DNA from: Ceratodon purpureus | Lineage: Eukaryota > Streptophyta > Bryopsida > Pseudoditrichales > Ditrichaceae | Length of the DNA: 64,000 nucleotides | NCBI GenBank assembly: GCA_014871385.1 | Contig: CM026423.1 | Location: forward strand, 15,978,467 to 16,042,466 | Direction: 5' to 3' | Shown here: positions 24,681 to 35,090 of the stretch, in pieces | Layout: each line of letters starts with the position of its first letter | Numbering within the stretch: the first letter of the stretch is position 1 | Notes under the pieces: model-generated | Database searches by the model: none | What the model was told of the DNA's origin: nothing | What the model saw: only the letters and a program-made list of their open reading frames with translations | Translations under genes and position numbers: made by a program

Positions 24681-25919
24681 TCAATGCCTCCAACAAAATG
24701 CGTTAGTACAATTATGCTGATACCAAGCAGCAGCACCTTCCATATCTAAAACCAATGGGGTGATGCTACTTACTTGTACCTTTTTTTCACGTGAACCGTC
24801 TGCTTCCACCAGAACCATGTTGTACTCTTTGGGATCATCGTCTCCGAGCGTCATTGCAATTTCATGGCGCAAGTGGGATACAGGCCAGTCCTGGCCCACT
24901 TCAAATGCTGGCATTGGTCTCCCTCTAAATGTACAGCAGACTTCTACCATCTCCACCTCTGGTAGATGGTCAATTGCATCCCATCTGTTGTTGGCAGCAC
25001 CCCGAAACCTTGTATACTGGAACCTGGTGTATAGTGTTTTCCTGCCCACATGGTACCTGAAGACAACGCTGGACCTATTCACAACGCACTTGATAACATC
25101 TTGGCCAATGTGAAACTTCTCAGCCCATCCTGGATTCATCAGACTACTTAGGAGTGCCTCCGACGGAGAGTGTAGAACGAAGAGTGTAGGAGTCCGCCGA
25201 ATGCTGTCACATGCGATCGCAAACAAGTCCACCATAACATGGACAGGCATAAACCATTGCTCATGGGCGAAACTACTGCCAGTGGACGCTTTCATCGCAT
25301 TCGAAAAATCTGCTGTCAGCTTCGTCCTGAAGGCTTCGGAGGTGTGCATGTCTGGCAAAGGCCACTCCACGTCGTTGAAACCAGGGAGCGGGATTGGTTC
25401 TATCCTCCCGTACAACGTAGGCTCTACGGGGGGAAAATATACGCCACCAAGGAAGAATGTACCCGTGTCCAACAAGTCTGTATGGCTTCGACCATTCCGC
25501 GTCGCCTCCCCAATCTCTGCATGGAGCACAAGAATGGGACTGATGATAGACGTGGGGTGCACCCAATCATCAAAGTGCGAGGAGTATAGGTAGTTTGCCG
25601 TGCATTGCCTACTTGCTGCCACAGCGGGATCCAAGCTTAATTGGCGAGGCTGATACGCATGCCGAACAAGCACCTTATCCAGGTTGCTTGCTCCACGCAC
25701 ACCAGGTGTCCATGAGAAATCCACGATTTGAGCCTTGAAGGCCCCTCGAAAATTATCTCCACCATGCCGCCTTGCCTCTCTACCCCAAGGCCCTTCCGAC
25801 TTTGGTTGCAGCAGAACCCACGAATCCCGGTCCAGCCTCATTGGGATCCAATTGCCGTGGACATCTTGATCGTTGTGCAAAATTACGCTCTGAACTATCG
25901 ATTTTGGCCGTCTGGCCAT
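24681..25919 (-). CDS. Unknown protein encoded inside the large element
   Basis: A 412-residue open frame, convergent with the RING-like gene. No family recognised. Recognisable strings are WIPMRLDRDSWVLLQPK, FLGGVYFPPVEPTLYGR, WFMPVHVMVDLFAIACD and LYTRFQYTRFRGAA. The last ~80 residues (CTFRGRPMPAFEVG ... HEIAMTLGDDDPKEYNMVLVEADG) alternate strand-helix-strand and could be a beta-grasp/ubiquitin-like fold, which is only a guess. It has no stop codons and reads as a genuine globular protein, so it may be maintained by the element. The start is the first ATG; upstream exons are possible. Confidence 0.55.
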   Translation of the reverse strand: MARRPKSIVQSVILHNDQDVHGNWIPMRLDRDSWVLLQPKSEGPWGREARRHGGDNFRGAFKAQIVDFSWTPGVRGASNLDKVLVRHAYQPRQLSLDPAVAASRQCTANYLYSSHFDDWVHPTSIISPILVLHAEIGEATRNGRSHTDLLDTGTFFLGGVYFPPVEPTLYGRIEPIPLPGFNDVEWPLPDMHTSEAFRTKLTADFSNAMKASTGSSFAHEQWFMPVHVMVDLFAIACDSIRRTPTLFVLHSPSEALLSSLMNPGWAEKFHIGQDVIKCVVNRSSVVFRYHVGRKTLYTRFQYTRFRGAANNRWDAIDHLPEVEMVEVCCTFRGRPMPAFEVGQDWPVSHLRHEIAMTLGDDDPKEYNMVLVEADGSREKKVQVSSITPLVLDMEGAAAWYQHNCTNAFCWRH

Positions 25920-26821
25920 GCTTCCCTAAACCCCAAGGTATTGGGAGACACAGAAATGAACTATAACACCTCCCTTTCGTACCAACCAAGGCGAGGGAAC
26001 ATGCTGCCAGCACAGAGAAAATCAAATTTGCATAGTTTAAGCACTTGGGGAGAGGAAAATCCTGAGTTTGTAATCAGAGATGAAGTTTGAGGAATTCATG
26101 CCTAGTCACAACGTTGCCCCCAGGAGGCAGAAAAGCTTGGATCATGTCAAGACAGGGAATTGATCATATTGAAAAAAAAATTACCTAGTTCTGTAGCTCG
26201 CTGGCAGCAAACGGCACATCGAGTTGACACCGAAGAAAGCCGCACTTCCACCTTGATTCGGCAAGTAACTACTCAAGCATAATTCGCTACATGAACATTA
26301 CCCACAACCCCAAATCACCTAGTCAACTCCCAGCAAGTGCTAACTCTTGCTGCCGGCACCGAATTTCCATAATCATGTGTCTCTCCCTTCGCACTAACCC
26401 ACACCCACTCTCCCAAATCAGCTGGAATCCTCTCAGCCCCAACTCCCGCTGGCTGCAACCAATTTCCCAAGTGCGTGCCTTCTCCCGTAGCGCCGAACAC
26501 CTGCTGGCTGCACTCACTCTCCCTACGAAGTTCAAAAACTTCGGCACTCACTCATCGTCGGTGGGGGAGGTAGGTGGGCGGACTCATAATTTCCTCGTTC
26601 AAAGTGCTGGTAGAAAGTTTGCTTACATGAGCAGTTGGCTCGGGATCCGGTCCTTGCTCCGCCAGTCCGTTGTCAGCCCGGCACTGTAGATGTGCCCTCC
26701 ACACGCCTCGCTCGGAGGTCATTGGTTCGAGCCCCCGTGGCGGTTGCTGGCACCACGGTGGCACAGCCACTGCCATGTCAAAAAGTACGGGGGCAGCGCC
26801 CGTTTTTTTCTCTCACGTACC
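25920..26821. other. Right subterminal region of the large element
   Basis: No gene supported. It carries a cluster of motif variants (26001, 26200, 26346, 26449, 26501, 26737) and a GGTTCGAGCCC box at 26731 that resembles a Pol III B box but has no pairing tRNA arms. Confidence 0.45.
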
Positions 26822-26845
26822 GCTTACACGGCCTTTTTGTGACCT
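26822..26845 (-). repeat. Right inverted terminal repeat of the large element
   Basis: Begins GCTTACACGGCC and is the inverted partner of 16183-16206. Confidence 0.7.
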
Positions 26846-28183
26846 GATTTTTCTCCTAATGATTTCTTCAAAAATTGTTTCCTTTTCAATCCGATGACAC
26901 ATACAAGAAGCTAACTTCCCATAGAAAATTTAGTAAAAAAATCACACCATAAAAAGTGCATGACAGATGCAAAATTGCGGATGGAATCTGTCCATCAGGC
27001 CAAAATGGTTTGCTTGGGCAGTTAGGGGTTAAAACAATTTAACAAAAGTCTTATCAAAGTGGAAGTTTGCGAACCCATACGCGCCCAAATGTCGAGGTTA
27101 CCTCAATGTTTCTATTTTCTACGGTCAAAAGAACTTGACTACCAGTCTATTTTCTATTTTCTACGGTACAAAGAAGACTGCCAGATTAATCATGCAAATT
27201 CAGATTCAAAGATCTCTTGCAAGTTCAGATACTAAGGTTTCAAGTGCATGTACAGAACATCATTGTTTTTATTCATTTAAAATAGTCAAGCGAGGAACCT
27301 GTTGCATTAAATGAAGAAAGAATCATACAAACTCAGGGACACCTGGAACATTATTCAAGGGATTGTTTCTCGGATACTTACTGTCAAGTCCAAATAACTC
27401 ACTACCGGCATATATGGGCTACCAACTTTTGCCGAGGCCCTCACAAGTTTGCATCACGTGATCCATGCATTTCAATCATAGTCGTTCGATATACGATTTA
27501 GACGCCCAAACTGATCTTGGACTTGCACCTGGCTCTATACAAATTAACATGCGCACATAATTCGGCAGTATCAACAATTGTCCTTGCCTTTTCTATAATC
27601 AGCAGTCCAAGGTCACTAACTGATCAATAACCTTCAACGAGAGTCTTGTTTAGCGCTTCAAGCATCCAAACTACCACAGATTGCAGAGAAATAATCTTGT
27701 TAGGACGAGAACGGTGGATGTAAGAATTTCTTTGAGATCCAAAAGGCAACCAAGAGAAGCTTCCAACCTTCACCGTGAGAATCCAAAATAGATGTGGATA
27801 AGCCTCAATGAGTACTACTTTGGAGAAGTTTTCAACCAATAGGTTAATATGATATTCATTCATTAATGTGAATATGCTTCCATTAAAACAAAGTTGTACC
27901 ATCCTGAAATTTGATAACCCTTAAGCGATTTTTCTCACAAGGATGAGATGGGCACTCATTCGTTCTTGAGATTGTGTGCGGAAAGCAGACACCGTTCCTC
28001 AGATTGTATGCGGAAAACAGACAGTGTTAGCAGTAGTCGTTCGGTTTGATCATCTAGATTGTACTTCAGTTCTCCCATCATTTTGTGTTTTGCGGAGCTA
28101 TTGGTGCATCCTTTGCGTGCGCCTACGAAGCTCCCTTCCCAGAGAACTGGTTTTAAACCGGATTGAATTGCCAGTTCTTCAGG
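26846..28183. other. Gene-free flank between the large element and the SET gene
   Basis: No coding exon supported. TTAGGGGTTAA at 27022-27032 is the inverted partner of TTAACCCCTAA strings at 14483 and 15774. A short direct repeat, TATTTTCTACGGT, occurs at about 27112 and 27155. The last few hundred bases are likely the promoter and leader of the SET gene. Confidence 0.45.
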
Positions 28184-30876
28184 ATGGGCACCTTGTCGGA
28201 GGAGCAGCTTGCGGTGTTCCACGAGGACGGATATGGTACCTTACCCAACCCCTGTTTTCGATCAATTGTCGACGTCTCTTTCTTTTTCTAATTTATTATT
28301 TGGTTGTACGTTCTGTTTGTTCAACTAGAAAATTTGCATGAACATGTGCATGTTTCCTATCTCTCTAGAACCCTTCTGTAATCGGTAACCAAGTTATCTC
28401 TTCTCTCCACTGTATCCCCTTCAAATCGCTCCAGGCACCGATATATGTGATTCACATGTACTGTAATCTGCCTCAATTCATGCTTGACTGCAGAGCTTGG
28501 AGTAACAAACCATCTGACAGAGGACCAGATTGGCAAGTTCAAGAAGGCGTTTGACGGGAAAGGTTTGACCTTCCGCTTAAATTTCTTCACTCGATCTGTC
28601 TCTCTATTATTGTGGCTTATTTGTTATGCTGTTCGCGAGTAGGTGTATGATTGTGCATGTTTTGAGTCATCTAACTCCTCGCCTTTCGGTGACAGCATTT
28701 TCTCTTTGCTATTCATATTCTCTATTTAGTGGCTCAAATTTTGACAATCAGTACGTCTTCTTCGATAGCAGAGCTTGAAGTTGTCGAACGCTCTGCTGAA
28801 TATCGATTTGTTCGAGCGACCCGCGATATCCAGGTTGGCACTGTTCTTGGTATATTTGACGGGACAATCCAAGCCAAGTGCGCTCGATATACGATCTCCC
28901 TTGGTGACAACGTCCATGTGGTGAACCATACTCCCCTTATTCTGATCAACCATTCTTGCTCACCAAATACTGCGCTCCAGTGGTCTGCTCCTCCTTCACA
29001 TGAATCCAGTTTCTCTTCCCTGGCTGCCCTTGCGGGTGCCCACCCGGAGCAAGTCTTTCCCCTCGTTGTTGCTATTGCGTCAATCTCGAAGGGGGAAGAA
29101 GTGACTTGGAACTATCTCTCCTCCGAATGGGAACTCTCTTGTCCTTTCGACTGCCAGTGCAGAAGTCGCAGTGACTTGTGCGTCGGCAAGGTTCTCGGCG
29201 CTAAACATCTCACATCAGCCCAAAAGACTCGAATGTCTCCTCTCATGGCTCCACATATTCTCAAGAAGATGGCAGCTTGTGAGTCGGACATTGCTGTTGA
29301 TCGTTTATCTGTTTGTGTGTTGGGAAGTTCGTATGCTAATGGAAAGGACGCTCTTGGCAAGATCGATGACTATCAACGTAATCCGGGCTATGTGAATCAC
29401 TGCCACAACTTCGAATATCATGGACTGTCGAAGGATGACTGCTATGCGGAGACTCGCAAATTGATCAAAAGCGGCAAGTATGACGTCTTCTTTAACTTGT
29501 GCGATGGAGCTTTGGACGCTACAACTGCTGGTATCGATGTGATACGGGCTTTGGAAACTTATGATGCCGCCTTCACTGGTGCCGGGGTCAAACAATATGA
29601 GCCTACAAAGATTGAGATGAAGTTACTTGCCGCCGATGCCGGAATCAATGTGCCACCTTATTTTGTATTCAAGAATCGGGAAGATATTGAAAGCATCGAA
29701 GAGCTTTTTGGGCAGGCTGGTCTTACATTTCCTGTAATTGTTAAGCATATCAGTGGCTACAGCAGTATTGGAATGACTCGCAGTAGCCGTTGCTCCGACT
29801 TCAAGCAGCTGCGCCTACAATCAAGTGAACTTTTAGAGACTTATGGCGAGGGATTCGTCGAAAACTTCATTGAAGGTGAAGAAATTACGGTGCTTGCTTT
29901 TGAAGGGCCTTGTGTGCTAGAACCCTTTGACATGGCGGAGCTGCAAAACCGTGCTGATGCAGTTCGTTTCCAAGGTCACGGTCCCATGAATAATGACATT
30001 TGCACCACCCTTGTCCCAGTGACAGTAAGATTTCCTTCTAATGAAACATTCAAGCATTTTGATATGAAGTGGACAACCAATGTCGATATGAAGTGGGAAC
30101 GCATTACTGGAATTGCCAAAGACCTAGCCTGCCGTGATGTAGGATTGAAGGCCTTCAAAGCTGTCCTTCGCGGAATGGGATACGGCCGGACCGATCTTCG
30201 AATTGATGCTGACGGCAAGATTTGGTTTCTGGAGATCAATCCCAATTGCGGCCTGTTTTACCCAGCAGGCTGCGCTAGTGCCGACATTATTTTGAAAAAT
30301 GACGAAGCGGTTGGTGCGGAACGCTTCGTCAACTTGATGATTGCAGCAGCTACTCGTCGTCAAATGCTGCACAAGTTGGCACGGCCCTGTTTCGACGTGG
30401 TTTTTTGTAAAATGTCGGGAGGACACACTCTTCGTGCGAATCGCCTAATCCGAGAAAACGAATTGATTTTGGCGGAAGAGGGGCGAGCGTTTCATTTGGT
30501 CTCCCTGAAGCATGTGGAAAACAACTGGCCTGAAGAAGACAAGGTCGTGTTTCGACGATACTCGTGGCCCCTCTCGAAGCACTTGTACGCCATCTGGAGT
30601 GACGACCCCAGCACTTGGCGTCCGATCAATCACTCCTGTGATCCCACCTGTTGGTTCGGTCCAGATCACTCGTTGAACGTGTTTGCTCGGAGGAACTTAG
30701 CCAAGGGGCAAGAAATTACCATAGACTACTCGACTTATTGTTCCCCCGATGCTTTTGAGCCTTTCGAATGTCATTGTGGAACTTCAAAGTGCCGCAAGGT
30801 CATTACTAAGGAAGACTTACCAGATATGGCCGCGAAGTATGGCACACGAGTAACTGCATTTCTTAGTGGTTGCTAG
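28184..30876 (+). CDS. SET - ATP-grasp (D-Ala-D-Ala ligase-like) - SET fusion protein
   Basis: Exons 28184-28235, 28494-28562 and 28772-30876 give 741 residues; all joins are phase 1. Exon 3 has no ATG before its first SET motif, so an upstream start is required. Exon 1 supplies it (MGTLSEEQLAVFHEDGY). First SET, ~41-165: NHSCSPN, EEVTWNY and a cysteine cluster (CQCRSRSDLC). ATP-grasp, ~190-550: KHISGYSSIGMTRS loop, GEGFVENFIEGEEITVLAFEG, and metal-site motifs DLRID ... LEINPNCGLFYPAG. Second SET, ~575-735: NHSCDPTCW, QEITIDYSTY and post-SET CHCGTSKCRK. Both SETs keep the Asn-His-Ser-Cys motif, so methyl transfer to lysine is plausible, and the ligase centre predicts ATP-dependent carboxylate-amine ligation. 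Substrates are unknown. The 2.1-kb intronless body beside small 5' exons could reflect acquisition by horizontal transfer or retroposition followed by recruitment of exons. Confidence 0.8.
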
Positions 30877-31661
30877 TATGGAGACGCAGTTTTCAGGTAG
30901 AATGGTGGAAGAGCACAAAAATTGATATGTACACAGAGAATGTGTAATGCTACTTCAGCTTATATTGTTGCCGTTAGAAATGTTCCGGTTAGATGAGTAT
31001 GTGGAGGATGCAGCGACGGACCTTGCTCTGATCGAAGGTTTTATGTGAATATCTGTACAACCAGTCTGGATTTTCTCCGAGTTTTACACTATCTGTAAAA
31101 TTATGGGCTCTGAGGAGGACAATCATATTGTTGCTCTGAGAGGCAAACTGCGGACCTTGTCATACGGGAGTGCTTCCATTTTCTGGACATCAAGCCTCTG
31201 TATAAATTGTAACTTACAGCGAATACGAAGTGGTGTACATTGACGTTAGAACGTTGATATTTGATGTTGCAAGAATGTTTTGGCAATAGCGATGGTGGTT
31301 TGGATGTGATTCACTGCAATTCAAGGGAGTTGCTTTTTATGTACACGACCACTTAATTTTTTCCATATAATTAACAGCACGTGACCTGTTTCAAATAGGT
31401 CAGGCTTGTATAAACATTGTCTTGAAGTATAGCTTGGAATGTTTATAGTATAATTTATTCTCACAATATATTTGTGATGCAGAATATTGTAGTATATATC
31501 CTCAAAAGAGGACAGCACTTCTGCACTAAGTTTTGTGGACAGAGATATTTAATGTAGAAGAAACAAATGCGGCTTGATTCTTGTTGGTGGTTTAAATGGA
31601 ACTGGAGATGTTCTTCTTTGTAAAGAAAGTTGGTTTTCCATTCAGATTGCAATTCTGAACT
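30877..31661. other. Convergent 3' flanks
   Basis: 3'UTR of the SET fusion gene and of the glycine-rich protein gene. Nothing else seen. Confidence 0.6.
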
Positions 31662-32555
31662 TCATGGTTTTCCGTTCTCAGTATCGTCGCAACAGCCACC
31701 ACCATGTCCTCCTCCTCCCCAATTTCCTGATCCTCCTCCATGCCCTGGGTAATAACCAGATCCTCCTCCTCCATGCCCTGGGTAATAACTTCCTCCTCCT
31801 CCATGCCCTGGGTAATAATTATGTCCTCCTCCTCCTCCTCCCCAGTATTCTCTTCCCACTGGTTTGTCTTCTGTTGCCACCATCTCAGTTTCTTTGTTTG
31901 CCACAGTCCTAGTTTCTTTCTTTCCTACAGGTTCCATTTCTTTGGGTGTCACTTTGTTTACAACAATCTCAACTTCTTTGTCAATCACCACCTTGGTGAC
32001 CTGCAAGAGATGCAATTAGATCAAGTCATCGGTCGATAGAACAGATGTTTCCTATCCACATTTCTAAAAGTGCACATGCACAGGTTCTGCTTTGTCCTGC
32101 GTTACCTATCTTGTTCGCAAATTTGAAACAAATAACTGATGCATGCCAAAAAAGTCCACCGGGAATTTGTGAAATGCTCAATGGGGGATTTAGCCATAAT
32201 CAGACGTATGCATTGGATAAATGGTGTTCTGAAATGAAGGATTCTCCAAGAGAAAAGTAGTTCCAAACTGAACATAGCAGGCGGATCTACATCATTTGTA
32301 CAAATGTTAGCCTAATTATCCTTCAGGCTAATGCGGAATATTGGTAACAGAAAACTTCAGAGAGAATCTTCTAGAATATTTTAGGAATTGCAGTCTCACC
32401 TTGTCATGAGTTGCAGCTAACAACCTTCTGTCTGCATTGACGACTCTTGCACAAGCTGGCTGCAAGAGGAGGCTAGCTTGGCTTATGAGGAGGGCAGCAA
32501 CAAGTATGTGAAGTAGAGAAGTAGCCGCAAGCTGAGGCTGCTTGACAGAACCCAT
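31662..32555 (-). CDS. Secreted glycine-rich protein, two exons
   Basis: Exons 32555-32400 and 32000-31662 (phase 0 join, AAG|GTGAGA donor) encode 164 residues. The N-terminus is a clear signal peptide (HILVAALLISQASLLLQPACA), then RVVNADRRLLAATHDK. A Lys/Glu/Val-rich middle with three KETE-like repeats follows. The C-terminus is Gly/Tyr/His-rich with three YYPGHGGGG units, ending GGCCDD and a short acidic tail. The layout fits plant cell-wall or apoplastic glycine-rich proteins; the paired cysteines and tyrosines could allow cross-linking. Function is inferred from composition only. Confidence 0.8.
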
Positions 32556-32862
32556 GGCTCCAAATCAGCGCATAAAATACACAGATGACTGGGAGATGTA
32601 AATCTCTAGGATAGGTGCATGTATTTATATACAAATAAATGAACACATGGGTCATATATGACTGCCATGGCACTTCACGAGCTTCTCCTGTCCCAGTACC
32701 ATATACTAACACAATCAAGTACCCAGCCGCCACATGAGGATATTATGAAAGAGCACCTACTCAGCCAACAACTTTTATTTATCACTCAAGCTACTAAGTG
32801 TAGTAGCTTTGGCAGCTTCATCAACACATAATGCGCATGCTTAGAAAAAACGATCGGCTGTG

Positions 32863-35090
32863 TCATAACTTTATAGCCTTCAGATGCTCTTTACCAGCAC
32901 AACCCTTGTCAAAGAAGGATGATCTGTAAGTGCCGAAGGTTGTCTCATTGTATCGTGGAATTTGGAATTCACCCACTAGATCAGGGATGGGAGCTATAAG
33001 AACATTGTCTAATGGAGATGTAAAGTTGGCAATGGACATACGAGGCTTCAACCTGTTAACTAAACCTCGGTGTTCCACGCTCTGGTACTTGCCGTTGGTT
33101 AAGATCTACACAAGAAAAACGCAATCAAGTTAGAATCTATCTTATTCATTGGGAGATGACGACAACATCAAGCACTACACCTCTGGTCAACAGCACGATA
33201 TTCCTGAAACAGAACTGTTTCATATTCGAAGTGTACAATGTACATACAGACACTTTCTGCCAATGACATGACATTGAGGTTTATTCAATGCTTTTGTACT
33301 GCTTGATCACCGGAAAACCTCATGCAACAGTCTGGACTCATGAAGAATAAAAATCTAACTACCTTGTCACACAGGAAGTTTTGGAGTTGTTAGCCCCCAG
33401 AGCTAAACTGGAAAGGGGGCTAATCCTTGGCACTTTAACCCGGGCTAAACTTGCCCTTTCTTCTAGGCAGGAAAGATTAGCCCGGCCAAGGTGTGCAATT
33501 TTGGGGGCTAAAACAAGTGTACAAAGAAATCTGAGATTTCCTGAACCTTTGGAAAGGGGGGCTAATATGGGGGCTAACTCCACATAGAGTAGCCCCGGCT
33601 AATGCTACCAAAACTTCCAGTGTCACTGATAGGCGCTACAGTAAGGGGATCAGAGGCAAACAATGGCCATCATGCACAACATGATTGTTGTGATCCCTCG
33701 TGATCGTTAACAACGGAAAATATTAGCAAATTGATTTGTAAAATACATGGGTTGGAAATATATAGTTTTTTACACCAATATTGAATACATTCGATCTACC
33801 TTCAAGAGTTATAACATACCTCCATTTGATCCCCAATGTTGATCACAAATGCGTCTTGTATAGGTTTCACAGGAATCCAATTACCGTCTTTGGAAATTTG
33901 CAAACCAGAAGTGGAGTCCTGCCACAAGACTGTGACAAGCCCGAAGTCGGAGTGCTTCTGGATGCCCATGGTGAGCTCAGGTTGTGGACATGGAGGATAG
34001 TAGTTCACCACCATCTGTTGCTGATCTCGCTCGTGGAAGAAGTCGCTCAGATACATGGGATGCAATCCCAACCCCTCCGACAGCAGCTCAAATAGCAATC
34101 TGGTCAGTCTGTCTAGCTCCTCAACGTATTCTTCCTCAGTTTCCCTACATGAGCCAGTAAAACTATTTCAAGTTTCTACTCAGCCAATTAGTGCAACAAT
34201 CTATACCGTTCATGAACGTTTCTGCAGTACATATGCAATTCATCGTTCTGAAATATGCAAACAATAGAATCAGCTTCTAAAAGGAGCAAAGAACCAAAAA
34301 GAATTTCTACAAAGGCCCTTAGAACCCCAACAATTACCTAGATTGCTTCACGTTCCTTCCGAGGTCTACTTTCTACTAGTCTGTTGCCAATCTTCGAGCT
34401 ACACTACCATTTCTATCGGCATTTCTTAACTAACTGATCTCCTCTGTTCTCAAGGTAGACGAACAAAAACATAGTTGAGCTTTAAGATATCCACTCTCCC
34501 GAAGTCGTTCTGAAACAATTGAGCAAGCAAAGATACACCGAATATATTGACCTTCTCTGTGAGGGACTAAAGTTGTGAAGTGTCAGTATGTTTGGTGGTT
34601 ACCTGTAAGCGGGGGGGTTTGTAGGCCAAAGCTCATACTGCCTGATCGAAACAGGCAACGTCCGATGCCGCAGCTGATCGCCCCAGTTTGATGCCGCGCC
34701 CTCTTTCGACTTGAACTTGCTGCCATAGCCCTGCGTCCCCAGCGACTGGCTCTCCGTCTTCACCGAGTATCTCTGCTTCTCTTCCAACGGTAAATCGAAA
34801 AACTCCCACGCCACTTGTTGCATCCGCTTCATCAGCGACACGGGCACCCCATGGTTCACCAGCTGGAAGAACCCCCAGTCCAGACACGCTTGCCGAATTG
34901 ACTCCACCACCGCTCGACGTCGCTTCCCATCGTCCTTCACGCCCGCCAAGTCAATCACCGGAAGCTCCGTCGAGCTAGAATCGTCCCCGTGATTCCCTCT
35001 CGCCCGGTCCTGCTCGAGGATGATGTAGTCGGCGGGGACGGAGGCAAGGATGCCATTCTCTACAGCTTCCTGCACCGTTGCGACCGACAT
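32863..35090 (-). CDS. 2-oxoglutarate/Fe(II)-dependent dioxygenase, three exons
   Basis: Exons 35090-34603, 34144-33820 and 33105-32863 give 351 residues with consistent phases. The N-terminal DIOX_N domain has LPVIDLAGV and CLDWGFFQLVNHGVP. The catalytic jelly roll shows NYYPPCPQPELTMG, the first Fe ligands H and D in KHSDFG, the distal His in VEHRGLVN, and the 2OG-binding R-x-S in PRMSIANF. All catalytic residues are present and the length is normal for the plant DOXC class (flavonol synthase, ACC oxidase and SRG1-like enzymes). Substrate cannot be assigned. Probably a soluble cytosolic enzyme. Intron 2 contains a MITE-like insertion at 33371-33620. Confidence 0.9.
33371..33620. mobile_element. 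MITE-like insertion in an intron of the dioxygenase gene
   Basis: The ends carry inverted GGAAGTTTTGG (33374) and CCAAAACTTCC (33608-33618). The hexamer TGTCAC flanks both sides (33365-33370 and 33621-33626), a possible target duplication. The interior is rich in TTAGCCCC/GGGGCTAA words in both orientations. It is ~250 bp with no protein. Short ORFs inside are artefacts of the palindromic words. Confidence 0.65.

Larger units (their letters stand above)
16183..26845. mobile_element. Candidate large DNA transposon (~10.6 kb, three genes, dispersed motif)
   Basis: A GC-richer block inside AT-rich DNA. Its two edges carry an inverted repeat: 12 of 12 bases (GGCCGTGTAAGC at 16195-16206 and GCTTACACGGCC at 26822-26833), extending outward to 21 of 24 matches. 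Inside are a DDE transposase-like gene (+), a coiled-coil/RING-like gene (+) broken by TAG codons, and a third unknown gene (-). More than two dozen copies of a TGCTGGCAGCA-like motif occur throughout. No clear target-site duplication was found at this edge, so the true termini may lie further out. Superfamily was not assigned. Confidence 0.6.

Noticed and set aside
26690..26760. Possible tRNA at a GGTTCGAGCCC box
   Set aside because: The B-box-like string has no T-stem or acceptor pairing. Only a CCGTGG/CCACGG hairpin is present.
28184..28562. Calmodulin or phytanoyl-CoA dioxygenase gene fragment
   Set aside because: The small exons resemble the first helix of such proteins, but no EF-hand loop or dioxygenase core follows. 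Phase continuity with the SET exon is a better explanation.
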